From: an uncultured Rikenellaceae bacterium
GTDB taxonomy: Bacteria; Bacteroidota; Bacteroidia; Bacteroidales; Rikenellaceae
Direction: 5' to 3'
Assembly (NCBI GenBank): GCA_947038135.1
Contig: CAMQVM010000060.1
Span: 1 to 7,899 of the forward strand
Length of the DNA: 7,899 nt
Position numbers and translations under genes: made by a program. Position 1 is the stretch's first letter. Every line of letters begins with the position of its first letter. Under the pieces are notes generated by a model that saw nothing but the letters and a program-made list of their open reading frames with translations, made no database searches and was not told the origin of the DNA. Of this stretch, positions 1 through 6,700 are shown in pieces.

Positions 1-1375
1 GACGATAACGCTTACCGATACTATCTTTCTCATCATATTGACAAGTATAATCAAATATCAAAGAGTCTAGTATTTGGTTTGCAATATCAGGCAAGCCATC
101 TTTCTTCACAAGAGGAAAAACAGCTAGCTTTATAGGTGCTAATGCTGGTGGAAATGCTAGCACTGTACGCTCCTCAACCGAACCATCTTCTTTGGTTATC
201 TTCTCTTCTTTATATGCGGCAGATAGAATTTGTAGAATCATGCGATCAACACCAACAGATGTTTCAACAACATAAGGCACATAACTCTCTTTTGTCTCAG
301 CATCGAAATATTGAAGCTTTTTACCAGAGAATTTTTGATGACTTGAAAGGTCGAAATCAGTACGAGAGTGAATACCCTCTACCTCTTTAAACCCAAAAGG
401 GAACTTAAACTCAACATCTGAGGCAGCGTTAGCATAGTGAGCAAGTTTTTCATGATCATGAAAACGATAGCTCTCTTCGCCAAACCCTAGAGCCTGGTGC
501 CACTTCATTCTAAACTGCTTCCAATGCTCATACCATTTCATCTCTTCACCTGGACGAACAAAAAATTGCATCTCCATCTGCTCAAACTCCCTCATGCGGA
601 ATATAAACTGACGAGCAACTATCTCATTACGAAAAGCTTTACCTATTTGTGCTATACCAAAAGGGATCTTCATACGTCCACTTTTTTGTACATTAAGAAA
701 GTTAACAAATATACCCTGTGCCGTCTCTGGACGCAGGTAGATAGTATTTGCACCTTCAGCCACCGCTCCGATTTTAGTGTCAAACATAAGATTAAATTGA
801 CGCACCTCTGTCCAGTTTTTTGTTCCCGACACAGGACATACAACCTCACAATCTTCAATAACCTTTTTCAGCTCTACAAGATCACCATCAGTAAGAGAAG
901 CCACCATGCGACTATTGATAGTATCACGCTTAGTAGCTATATCTAACACACGTGGGTTGGTAGATAGAAATTGATCTTTATCAAAAGAGTCGCCGAAACG
1001 CTTTGCCGCCTTTGTCACCTCTTTAGTAATTTTATCATCTTGCTTTGCTATCCACTCCTCAATAAGCACATCAGCACGATATCTCTTTTTTGAATCTTTA
1101 TTATCAATTAAAGGATCGCTAAAAGCACCCACATGACCCGATGCCTCCCATGTTTTTGGATGCATGAAAATAGCTGCATCTATACCCACTATATTATGGT
1201 GTAACTTCACCATAGAGTCCCACCAATATTTCTTAACATTGTTCTTCAACTCTACCCCTAGCTGACCATAATCATATACTGCACTTAGCCCATCATATAT
1301 TTCACTTGATTGAAAGATGAAACCGTACTCTTTGCTATGCGCAATAAGCTTTTTAAATAAATCTTCTTGTGTCAT
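1..1375 (-). CDS. glyS: Glycyl-tRNA synthetase, eukaryote-like homodimeric class II type (3' end beyond window)
   Basis: This cytoplasmic enzyme charges tRNA-Gly with glycine using ATP. I read the frame from the ATG at 1375 leftward: 458 codons are open and the frame leaves the window without a stop. The N-terminal part has the family block MHPKTWEASGHVGAFSDPL (residues 71-89). LRPETAQGIFVNF (214-226) and the class II motif 2 region GKAFRNEI (245-252) with its arginine follow. IHSRTDFDL (335-343) and motif 3 GVDRMI (375-380) complete the catalytic core. From about residue 413 the anticodon-binding domain begins (LAPIKLAVFPLVKKDG). Bacteroidota homologues are a little over 500 residues, so roughly 50 are missing. 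This is the single-chain dimeric type, not the alpha2-beta2 GlyQ/GlyS type; some databases would call it glyQS. It is transcribed divergently from ruvX. No internal stop or missing key residue was seen, so the identification is very secure. Confidence 0.97.
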   Translation of the reverse strand, partial: MTQEDLFKKLIAHSKEYGFIFQSSEIYDGLSAVYDYGQLGVELKNNVKKYWWDSMVKLHHNIVGIDAAIFMHPKTWEASGHVGAFSDPLIDNKDSKKRYRADVLIEEWIAKQDDKITKEVTKAAKRFGDSFDKDQFLSTNPRVLDIATKRDTINSRMVASLTDGDLVELKKVIEDCEVVCPVSGTKNWTEVRQFNLMFDTKIGAVAEGANTIYLRPETAQGIFVNFLNVQKSGRMKIPFGIAQIGKAFRNEIVARQFIFRMREFEQMEMQFFVRPGEEMKWYEHWKQFRMKWHQALGFGEESYRFHDHEKLAHYANAASDVEFKFPFGFKEVEGIHSRTDFDLSSHQKFSGKKLQYFDAETKESYVPYVVETSVGVDRMILQILSAAYKEEKITKEDGSVEERTVLAFPPALAPIKLAVFPLVKKDGLPDIANQILDSLIFDYTCQYDEKDSIGKRYR

Positions 1376-1437
1376 TTCTGAATATTTTAATTTAATACTT
1401 TTAACTTTTTTATAATTATTTTTAAAAATAGACCTCA

Positions 1438-1451
1438 AAATTTGCAAATTT
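1438..1451. repeat. Palindrome AAATTTGCAAATTT, candidate operator half of a tandem pair
   Basis: This is a perfect 14-bp inverted repeat centred between 1444 and 1445. Its 10-bp core, ATTTGCAAAT, recurs at 1461-1470, 21 bp downstream or about two turns of B-DNA. The right half overlaps a minus-strand -7-like box (1445-1452), so a bound protein could affect glyS transcription. The repeat is directly visible; its role as a protein-binding site is inference, and no known regulator is assigned. Confidence 0.5.
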
Positions 1452-1452
1452 A
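1445..1452 (-). promoter_or_regulatory. Possible -7-like box TAAATTTG for glyS
   Basis: On the minus strand this reads TAAATTTG, a full match to TAnnTTTG, about 70 bases before the glyS start. A second minus-strand match, TATATTTG, lies at 1466-1473. Neither has a clear -33 partner, and the consensus is easily met in AT-rich DNA, so this is only a candidate. Both matches overlap the ATTTGCAAAT palindromes. Confidence 0.25.
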
Positions 1453-1459
1453 AGAGGAT

Positions 1460-1471
1460 TATTTGCAAATA
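1460..1471. repeat. Palindrome TATTTGCAAATA, second copy of the tandem pair
   Basis: This perfect 12-bp inverted repeat shares the ten-base core ATTTGCAAAT with the copy at 1438-1451. It ends six bases before the plus-strand -7-like box at 1477, so it lies inside the span RNA polymerase would cover for ruvX. This fits an operator placed for repression, but the function is inferred from position only. Confidence 0.5.
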
Positions 1472-1476
1472 TACAC

Positions 1477-1484
1477 TATCTTTG
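1477..1484 (+). promoter_or_regulatory. -7-like box TATCTTTG for ruvX
   Basis: TATCTTTG matches the Bacteroidota housekeeping -7 consensus TAnnTTTG exactly and lies 16 bases before the ruvX start codon, which would give a very short leader. No TTG-type -33 element is found at the usual distance upstream (around 1453-1458). The box is therefore either a weak promoter or an activated one, or the match is fortuitous. Confidence 0.45.
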
Positions 1485-1500
1485 TGAAAAACACACGTTA

Positions 1501-1917
1501 ATGGGAAGAATTTTAGCAATAGATTATGGTAGAAGGCGCACTGGAATAGCCGTTACAGACCCTCTACAGATAATAGCAACAGGGCTCACAACAGTAGAAA
1601 CATCTGAGCTTAAAGCATTTATAAAAAAATACACCGCCGAAAATGAGGTTGATGCTTTTATTATGGGACTACCTCGACAAATGTCGGGAGAATTATCAGA
1701 AAGTTACAAATATATAAAACCTTTTTGCGATTGGCTTAAAAAAGAGATTCCATCAATAGAACTGATTTATGAAGACGAACGATTCACCTCAAAGTTAGCA
1801 ATGCAGGCGATGATAGCTGGAGGAGTAAAGAAAAGCAAACGACGAGATAAAGAGCTAATAGATAAAGTTAGCGCAACAATAATTTTACAGAGTTATTTAC
1901 AGAATAGAAGTATATAA
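1501..1917 (+). CDS. ruvX: Putative pre-16S rRNA processing nuclease / Holliday junction resolvase-like protein RuvX (YqgF)
   Basis: This 138-residue protein has the RNase H-like fold of the YqgF/RuvX family, at the normal family length. Visible family marks are the first acidic strand ILAIDYGRRRTGIAVTD (D8), the GLP turn at 56-58, EDERFTS at 91-97 (catalytic acid E93 by family comparison), and IDKVSATIILQSYL at 120-133 with the last acidic residue D121. The E. coli homologue YqgF is implicated in maturing the 16S rRNA 5' end; a Holliday junction resolvase role has also been proposed. The ATG at 1501 begins directly at the conserved N-terminus. It leads a rightward run of genes, with def 27 bp downstream, consistent with co-transcription. 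Confidence 0.95.
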   Translation: MGRILAIDYGRRRTGIAVTDPLQIIATGLTTVETSELKAFIKKYTAENEVDAFIMGLPRQMSGELSESYKYIKPFCDWLKKEIPSIELIYEDERFTSKLAMQAMIAGGVKKSKRRDKELIDKVSATIILQSYLQNRSI

Positions 1918-1944
1918 TAATATTAATAATATAATTGAACTAAA

Positions 1945-2499
1945 ATGATATATCCAATTTACACTTATGGCTCAGCCGTACTTCGAAAAAAGACAGTAGA
2001 GATAGATAACACCTACCCAGAATTAAGCACTTTTGTAGCCGATATGTTCGAGACAATGTATGAGTCGGACGGCATAGGTCTTGCTGCTCCACAAATAGGT
2101 AAAAGCGTGCGCCTATTTGTAGTAGATGCTTCGATATTAGATGAAGAGTATCCTGAGGCTAAAGATTTCAAAAAGGTATTTATCAATGCCGATATATATG
2201 AGCGCTTTGGAACAGAAGAGAAGTATAATGAGGGGTGTTTAAGTGTTCCTAATATTCGTGAAGATGTGGTTAGACACACCAAGATAAAGATGAGATATGT
2301 TGATGAAAACTTTGTAGAGCATGATGAAGAGTTTGGAGGTATATGCGCACGTATCATTCAGCATGAATATGACCATATAGAAGCTATGCTATTTACCGAT
2401 CATATTGCACCACTACGCAAAACCCTGCTGAAAGGGAAGTTTACAAAGCTTACAAAAGGTGATTTCAAGGCAAGTTACAGAACGAAAATTGTGAAATAA
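1945..2499 (+). CDS. def: Peptide deformylase
   Basis: This cytoplasmic metalloenzyme (usually Fe2+) removes the formyl group from the N-terminal methionine of new proteins. The 184-residue sequence has all three family motifs intact: GIGLAAPQ at 43-50 (GxGxAAPQ), EGCLS at 96-100 with metal ligand C98, and QHEYDH at 139-144 with ligands H140 and H144 and catalytic E141. Length is normal for Bacteroidota. The ATG at 1945 precedes the typical IYPIYTYGSAVLRKK beginning. It lies between ruvX (27-bp gap) and the flavoprotein gene (4-bp gap), so tight co-transcription with the latter is likely. No irregularity was seen. Confidence 0.97.
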   Translation: MIYPIYTYGSAVLRKKTVEIDNTYPELSTFVADMFETMYESDGIGLAAPQIGKSVRLFVVDASILDEEYPEAKDFKKVFINADIYERFGTEEKYNEGCLSVPNIREDVVRHTKIKMRYVDENFVEHDEEFGGICARIIQHEYDHIEAMLFTDHIAPLRKTLLKGKFTKLTKGDFKASYRTKIVK

Positions 2500-2503
2500 G
2501 CTT

Positions 2504-3133
2504 ATGAAAGTAATAGCAATAAACGGAAGCCCGAGAGCTGAAGGCAACACCTTTCACGCACTTAACATCATCAAAAAGGAGCTGCTAAATGAGGGTATAG
2601 AGCTAGAGATTGTGGATTTCGGCACAAAGGCGATACACGGATGTACAGCCTGTACAATGTGCTCACAAACAAAAAACGAGCGCTGCATTATTGATAATGA
2701 CATGGTAAATGAAACGATTCAGAAGATGGCAGCAGCTGACGGTATTATATTAGCCTCGCCAGTATATTTTGCAGGTATAGCGGGAACAATGAAGTGCTTT
2801 TTAGACAGGGCATTTTATGTAAGCTCAGCAAACGGTGGATTATATAGAGGCAAGGTAGCCGCTGCTGTTACTGCTGTAAGAAGAAGTGGTGGATCTCACA
2901 CAATAGATGGACTAAACCACTATATAACCTACGGCGAGATGGTTGTTGCTACATCGTCATACTGGAACATAGTACACGGAAGAGCCCCAGGTGAGATGCT
3001 TTTAGATCTTGAGGGGGTACAGACCATGGAGCTACTAGGGCGAAACATTGCATGGCTTTTAAAGATGAAAGATAAAGCTGCTATACCTCAGCACAGCAAA
3101 GAGATAAGAGTAGCTACAAGTTTTATAAGATAA
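2504..3133 (+). CDS. Flavodoxin-fold NAD(P)H-dependent FMN reductase family protein with iron-sulfur flavoprotein-type cysteine motif
   Basis: This 209-residue soluble protein is of the NADPH-dependent FMN reductase/flavodoxin-like family. The FMN phosphate-binding loop is GSPRAEGNT (8-16), and the second flavin-contact segment is ASPVYFAGIAGTMKCFLDRAF (84-104). A cysteine cluster, C47-x2-C50-x2-C53-x7-C61, fits the CX2CX2CX4-7C pattern that binds a 4Fe-4S cluster in iron-sulfur flavoproteins such as Methanosarcina Isf. Many flavodoxin-family oxidoreductases carry related cysteines without a proven cluster, so cofactor and substrate are uncertain. The C-terminal half (AVRRSGG at 124-130, YWNIVHGRAPGE at 153-164) is also typical of a widespread uncharacterised subfamily. 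The start lies 4 bp after the def stop, with the glycosyltransferase 9 bp downstream, so it is probably mid-operon. Confidence 0.88.
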   Translation: MKVIAINGSPRAEGNTFHALNIIKKELLNEGIELEIVDFGTKAIHGCTACTMCSQTKNERCIIDNDMVNETIQKMAAADGIILASPVYFAGIAGTMKCFLDRAFYVSSANGGLYRGKVAAAVTAVRRSGGSHTIDGLNHYITYGEMVVATSSYWNIVHGRAPGEMLLDLEGVQTMELLGRNIAWLLKMKDKAAIPQHSKEIRVATSFIR

Positions 3134-3142
3134 AATATCACT

Positions 3143-3949
3143 ATGAATGTATCGCTAATAATCGTGACATATAACAGACCTGAATATCTAAACCTCGTTC
3201 TTCAAAGCGTGAGGCAACAAAGTGTACCACCTACTCAGGTAGTTATAGCAGATGATGGCTCTAAGCAAGAGACAAAAGAGCTTATTGATAACATACGAAA
3301 AGATTATCCGATAGAGCTTACTCATGTATGGCACGAAGATAAAGGGTTTAGATCATCAAGAATCCGCAACAAGGCTATTAATGCTGTAACAGGCGATTAT
3401 GTGATATTTTTAGATGGTGACCTTATCATGCATGAAAATTTTATTGAAGACTACCTACAAGTTGCACAAAAGAGAAAGATAGTAATAGGTAACAGAGCAT
3501 TTTTATCTAAAGAGGAGACCGAGCGGGTAGTAGATGAGGGAGTTATACATGGCACCTACTCACTATTTGACTTCAAAAAGATAGAAAAGAACTACGTTAA
3601 CCTAATACGTATAAAGAACACATATAAGTTGTTAAAATTACACACCGACCCAGCAACACTTCGAGGTGCAAGAGGAGGAATGGCAGGTATCTTTCTTGAA
3701 GATATAGTTGCAGTAGATGGTTTTGATGCAGCATTTGAAGGTTGGGGAGCTGAAGATACTGATTTTGTATTTAGGCTAATGTACAATGGGTGCAGCGTTC
3801 AAAAGTTGAAATTCCAAGGTCTTACGTACCACCTGCACCACGAATTATTATCAAGAAACAACTTGAACACCAACTCAAACCTGTTAAATGATCTTAGAGC
3901 TAGCAAGAGAGTAAAGGCAATAGAGGGGTGTAGCAAATCTGAAAAATAA
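3143..3949 (+). CDS. Glycosyltransferase family 2 protein (GT-A fold, galactosyltransferase-like C-terminal motif)
   Basis: This 268-residue protein would transfer a sugar from a nucleotide-sugar donor to a growing glycan. The N-terminus NVSLIIVTYNRPEYL is the classic GT2 opening, with VIADDGS at 34-40 in the nucleotide-binding site and the metal-binding DxD as FLDGD at 89-93. The second half has GGMAGIFLEDIVAVDGFD (178-195) and the GWGAEDTDF block (200-208), typical of the Glyco_transf_7C/chondroitin-polymerase-like C-terminal part and carrying the likely catalytic acids. A histidine-rich YHLHHE follows at 229-234. There is no signal peptide or membrane segment, so it probably acts at the cytoplasmic face. 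Donor and acceptor cannot be deduced; a role in lipopolysaccharide or another surface glycan is inference. It starts 9 bp after the flavoprotein gene. Confidence 0.9.
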   Translation: MNVSLIIVTYNRPEYLNLVLQSVRQQSVPPTQVVIADDGSKQETKELIDNIRKDYPIELTHVWHEDKGFRSSRIRNKAINAVTGDYVIFLDGDLIMHENFIEDYLQVAQKRKIVIGNRAFLSKEETERVVDEGVIHGTYSLFDFKKIEKNYVNLIRIKNTYKLLKLHTDPATLRGARGGMAGIFLEDIVAVDGFDAAFEGWGAEDTDFVFRLMYNGCSVQKLKFQGLTYHLHHELLSRNNLNTNSNLLNDLRASKRVKAIEGCSKSEK

Positions 3950-4004
3950 GAAATAGAACTGAACCTATTATAATATCATATTACAAATAAAACCTAAAAA
4001 GGTC

Positions 4005-4706
4005 ATGAGAAAAAGATCAATTTTAGCAATGCTATTTTTTACAATAATAACAGTAACATCAATAGCACAAGAACTATACACACCACAATCATCAACAGCG
4101 GGATTTTTCGCCATCGAAAACTCACCTCGTAAGGTAGACAACCTAGGGGCCGCATGGAGGTTTCATAAAGGCGATGCTTCAGGTGCTGAAAAGGTTGGTT
4201 TTTCAGACAACAAGTGGAGCGTAGTATCACTACCCCACGGACTAGAGCTACTACCTACTGAGGCTAGTGGATGTACCAATTACCAAGGCATAGCATGGTA
4301 CAGAAAACACTTCAACGCACCAAAATCGCTAGAGGGAAAGAAGGTATTTATCCATTTTGAGGCGATTATGGGTAAGAGCACCATCTGGATAAATAACATA
4401 GAGGTAAAGACACAATATGGTGGCTACCTGCCTATTATGATTGATGCTACCGACCTACTAAAATATGGCGAGCACAACCTTATAGCAGTAAAGACCGATA
4501 ATAGCGACGATCCAATATATCCTCCAGGAAAGCCACAAGATATGCTAGATTTCGCATATAATGGAGGCATATACCGTGATGTATGGTTGATAAGCCACAA
4601 CAACACCTACATAACAAATGCTAATTATATAGATAAGATAGCCGATGGAGGTCTGTTTATATCACAAGACCTAGTGAAGAGAAAGCTAAGATCGGTGTGC
4701 AGCTAA
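4005..4706 (+). CDS. GH2 glycoside hydrolase, N-terminal fragment (signal peptide and sugar-binding domain; gene frameshifted)
   Basis: This is the first part of a family 2 glycoside hydrolase gene interrupted by a frameshift. The signal peptide is residues 1-21 (MRKRS, then a hydrophobic stretch to TSIA, with likely cleavage before Q22), so the product was meant to leave the cytoplasm. From about residue 45 comes the GH2 sugar-binding jelly-roll domain: LGAAWRFHKGD, WSVVSLPHGLEL, IAWYRKHFNAP, VFIHFEAIMGKSTIWIN and NGGIYRDVWLIS are typical landmarks. Family-like sequence continues to LVK (residues 223-225). The last eight codons, RKLRSVCS, are out of frame and end at a TAA. Alone this piece has no catalytic residues. 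It follows the glycosyltransferase by 55 bp, in which I found no clear promoter box. Confidence 0.85.
   Translation: MRKRSILAMLFFTIITVTSIAQELYTPQSSTAGFFAIENSPRKVDNLGAAWRFHKGDASGAEKVGFSDNKWSVVSLPHGLELLPTEASGCTNYQGIAWYRKHFNAPKSLEGKKVFIHFEAIMGKSTIWINNIEVKTQYGGYLPIMIDATDLLKYGEHNLIAVKTDNSDDPIYPPGKPQDMLDFAYNGGIYRDVWLISHNNTYITNANYIDKIADGGLFISQDLVKRKLRSVCS
4674..4700 (+). other. Frameshift site in the GH2 gene (apparent loss of one A)
   Basis: The upstream fragment reads CTA GTG AAG AGA and then runs out of frame. Adding one A after 4678 gives CTA GTG AAA GAG AAA GCT AAG ATC GGT GTG, that is LVKEKAKIGV, leading straight into QLNIQNDN of the downstream frame, as expected at a GH2 domain junction. The change is thus a one-base loss in a short A run. 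No canonical X XXY YYZ slippery heptamer or strong following stem was seen, so programmed frameshifting is unlikely. A true mutation and a sequencing or assembly error cannot be told apart here. Confidence 0.8.
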
Positions 4707-6688
4707 ATATACAAAACGATAACACAAAGAGCTTTTCAGGAATAATAACCTTTGAGCTAAAAGATAAAAAAGGCAGTGTAGTAAGCTCAAAGAGGGTTAA
4801 AAGCTCACTTCAAAAAGAGGGTAACAAAACATTTAAGACATCGTTAACAGTAGACTCTCCAGAGCTATGGTCGCCAGAGAGCCCTTATCTATATAAGCTA
4901 TACACTACAATTACCTCATCGAAAGGTGAGCTAATAGACAGCTACTACACTCGTGTGGGTATCCGCTCGGTGGAGATGCGTGGATTAGAGGGGTTTTTCT
5001 TAAATGGCAAATCGTATGGTCGCCCACTTATTGGAGCTAACCGCCACCAAGATTTTGCTGTTATAGGAAATGCACTACCAAACTCGCTACACTACCGTGA
5101 TGCAAAAAAGCTTCGTAGTGCTGGACTAGAGATTATACGTAACGCTCACTACCCTCAAGACCCTGCATTTATGGATGCCTGTGATGAGCTAGGGCTATTT
5201 GTTATTGTTAACACTCCAGGATGGCAGTTTTGGAACAATGCACCAATATTTGAACAGCGTGTATATAGCGATATCCGCTCAATGATTCGTCGTGACAGAA
5301 ACCACACCGCCGTGCTTTTATGGGAGCCAATACTAAACGAAACACACTACCCTGACCACTTTGCACGCAAAGTGAATGATATAACATACCAAGAGTATCC
5401 ATTCAAGGGGTGCTACACTGCATCTGATGCACAAGCTAAAGGTAGCGAGGTTTTCCCTATAATATTCTCTCACCCTATTGAGGGGCTAAAAGAGTATGCC
5501 GTATCAGCTTATGACCCACTTAAGAGCTACTACACACGTGAGTGGGGCGACAATGTAGACAACTGGAGCTCACACAACTCAACAAGTAGAGTATCACTTG
5601 CATGGGGCGAAGCAGCACAAATAGTACAATCGCACCATTATGCGCACCCAAGCTATCCACACACCAGCTTTGAGTCGCTACACGCTGCTTACCCAAGAGT
5701 TTTTGGTGGCACACTATGGCACTCGTTTGACCATCAACGTGGTTACCACCCTGACCCTTTTTATGGAGGTATAATGGATGTTTTTAGACAACCTAAATAT
5801 TCATATCAAATGTTTAAATCACAGCGCTCTCCTATACTCAACCCTAACATAAAGGCTGAGAGCGGACCGATGATATATATCGCTAATGAGTTAACACCAT
5901 TCTCGCCAAAAGATATAGATGTATACACTAACTGCGACGAGGTACAACTTATACGCTATGGTGGCAAAGATACACTAACACACACACGCCCAGAGAGAAA
6001 AGCCAATGAGATGCGTTCAAGGATTGTAACTTTTGATAACGCCTTCAATATAATGCAAGACAAACAGATGAACCGCTCTGGCAAAGAAGGCAATAGCTAC
6101 TTTGAGGCACAAGGATTAATAGGTGGCAAAGTTGTTGCTACACATAAGATATACCCTTCTCGTCGCCCTTCAAAGTTAGTTTTAACAGTCGACAATGAGT
6201 CAACCAACTTAACAGCAGATGGAGCAGATATAGTAACTATTGTAGCATCAATAACTGACGAAAGAGGCGAGATAAAACATCTAAATAACTATTTTGTAAA
6301 GTTTGAAATAGAGGGCGAAGGGCGATTACTTGCAAACAGTGCTACAATGACAAACCCTAGGGCTATGGTATGGGGTTCAGCTCCAATTTTGGTGCAAAGT
6401 AGCCTTAAGGCAGGAAAGATAAAAGTAAGAGCTTCGGTTATTTTTGAGGGTAAGCATATTCCTATATCGGGCGAGATTGAGCTTGAGAGCATAGCTCCTA
6501 AGTTTGACATGATATATATGCAGAGCGAAGCAGACGCTATTGATGCAAATATTGATGCAACTAAGACAATAGATAACAGTAGCGACAACCTTAAAAGAGA
6601 GAACGAACAGCTTCGTAACGAATTAAATGCACTAAAGCTAAAAGAGGTTGAGGCTCAACAAGACTTCTTTGGCGAAGGCGAAAAATAA
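4697..6688 (+). CDS. GH2 glycoside hydrolase (beta-galactosidase-like), C-terminal catalytic fragment
   Basis: This is the remainder of the interrupted GH2 gene. The nominal GTG start at 4697 is only where the frame can begin; homology continues upstream to about 4679. Numbering for the rejoined 894-residue protein is fragment number plus 231. Fragment residues 1-91 are the Ig-like beta-sandwich domain (SPELWSPESPYLYKLYT). The TIM barrel runs from about 98 to 380, with GANRHQD (113-119), IIRNAHYPQDPAFMDACDELGL (146-167), WEPILNE (209-215, predicted acid/base E215, rejoined E446) and YTREWGD (279-285, predicted nucleophile E282, rejoined E513). About 493-600 is an Ig/invasin-like domain (SKLVLTVDNESTNLTADGAD). 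The end is a short coiled coil (630-652) and the tail QQDFFGEGEK. Both catalytic acids are present, so the break looks recent or artefactual. Beta-galactosidase is the likeliest activity, but GH2 also includes glucuronidases and mannosidases. Confidence 0.87.
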   Translation: MQLNIQNDNTKSFSGIITFELKDKKGSVVSSKRVKSSLQKEGNKTFKTSLTVDSPELWSPESPYLYKLYTTITSSKGELIDSYYTRVGIRSVEMRGLEGFFLNGKSYGRPLIGANRHQDFAVIGNALPNSLHYRDAKKLRSAGLEIIRNAHYPQDPAFMDACDELGLFVIVNTPGWQFWNNAPIFEQRVYSDIRSMIRRDRNHTAVLLWEPILNETHYPDHFARKVNDITYQEYPFKGCYTASDAQAKGSEVFPIIFSHPIEGLKEYAVSAYDPLKSYYTREWGDNVDNWSSHNSTSRVSLAWGEAAQIVQSHHYAHPSYPHTSFESLHAAYPRVFGGTLWHSFDHQRGYHPDPFYGGIMDVFRQPKYSYQMFKSQRSPILNPNIKAESGPMIYIANELTPFSPKDIDVYTNCDEVQLIRYGGKDTLTHTRPERKANEMRSRIVTFDNAFNIMQDKQMNRSGKEGNSYFEAQGLIGGKVVATHKIYPSRRPSKLVLTVDNESTNLTADGADIVTIVASITDERGEIKHLNNYFVKFEIEGEGRLLANSATMTNPRAMVWGSAPILVQSSLKAGKIKVRASVIFEGKHIPISGEIELESIAPKFDMIYMQSEADAIDANIDATKTIDNSSDNLKRENEQLRNELNALKLKEVEAQQDFFGEGEK

Positions 6689-6700
6689 TAATAATTTAAC

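Larger units (their letters stand above)
1376..1500. promoter_or_regulatory. Divergent intergenic region between glyS and ruvX
   Basis: This 125-bp, strongly AT-rich gap separates two genes that point away from each other, so it must supply transcription starts for glyS leftward and probably for the ruvX-def series rightward. The ruvX-proximal half holds two palindromes and the best -7-like box. The glyS-proximal half is nearly all A and T and includes a 14-bp AT-only palindrome at 1417-1430, which could arise by chance at this composition. There is no room for a long leader RNA, and no T-box or other riboswitch was seen. That promoters lie here is inferred from gene orientation. Confidence 0.7.

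Noticed and set aside
136..946. Plus-strand open frames of 84 and 149 codons (136-390, 497-946) inside the left gene
   Set aside because: They lie antisense to the well-supported glycyl-tRNA synthetase and their translations show no recognisable domain; they are shadows of the coding strand.
1417..1430. Perfect palindrome TATTTTTAAAAATA as an operator or terminator
   Set aside because: It is made only of A and T in an AT-rich spacer, has no GC stem and no copy elsewhere in the spacer, so chance is sufficient.
1376..1500. Possible T-box or amino-acid-responsive leader before glyS
   Set aside because: The gap is only 125 bp, shows no T-box sequence or specifier structure, and T-box control is not typical of Bacteroidota.
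3950..4004. A promoter or terminator in the gap before the GH2 gene
   Set aside because: The 55 bp contain no TAnnTTTG box and no GC-rich hairpin followed by T residues; AAAGG just before the ATG is only two bases away, too close for a Shine-Dalgarno site.
4671..4710. Programmed -1 ribosomal frameshifting in the GH2 gene
   Set aside because: There is no X XXY YYZ heptamer in the upstream frame and no strong downstream stem; only a weak A-AAG run and a 4-bp AGCT pairing are present. A one-base loss explains it more simply.
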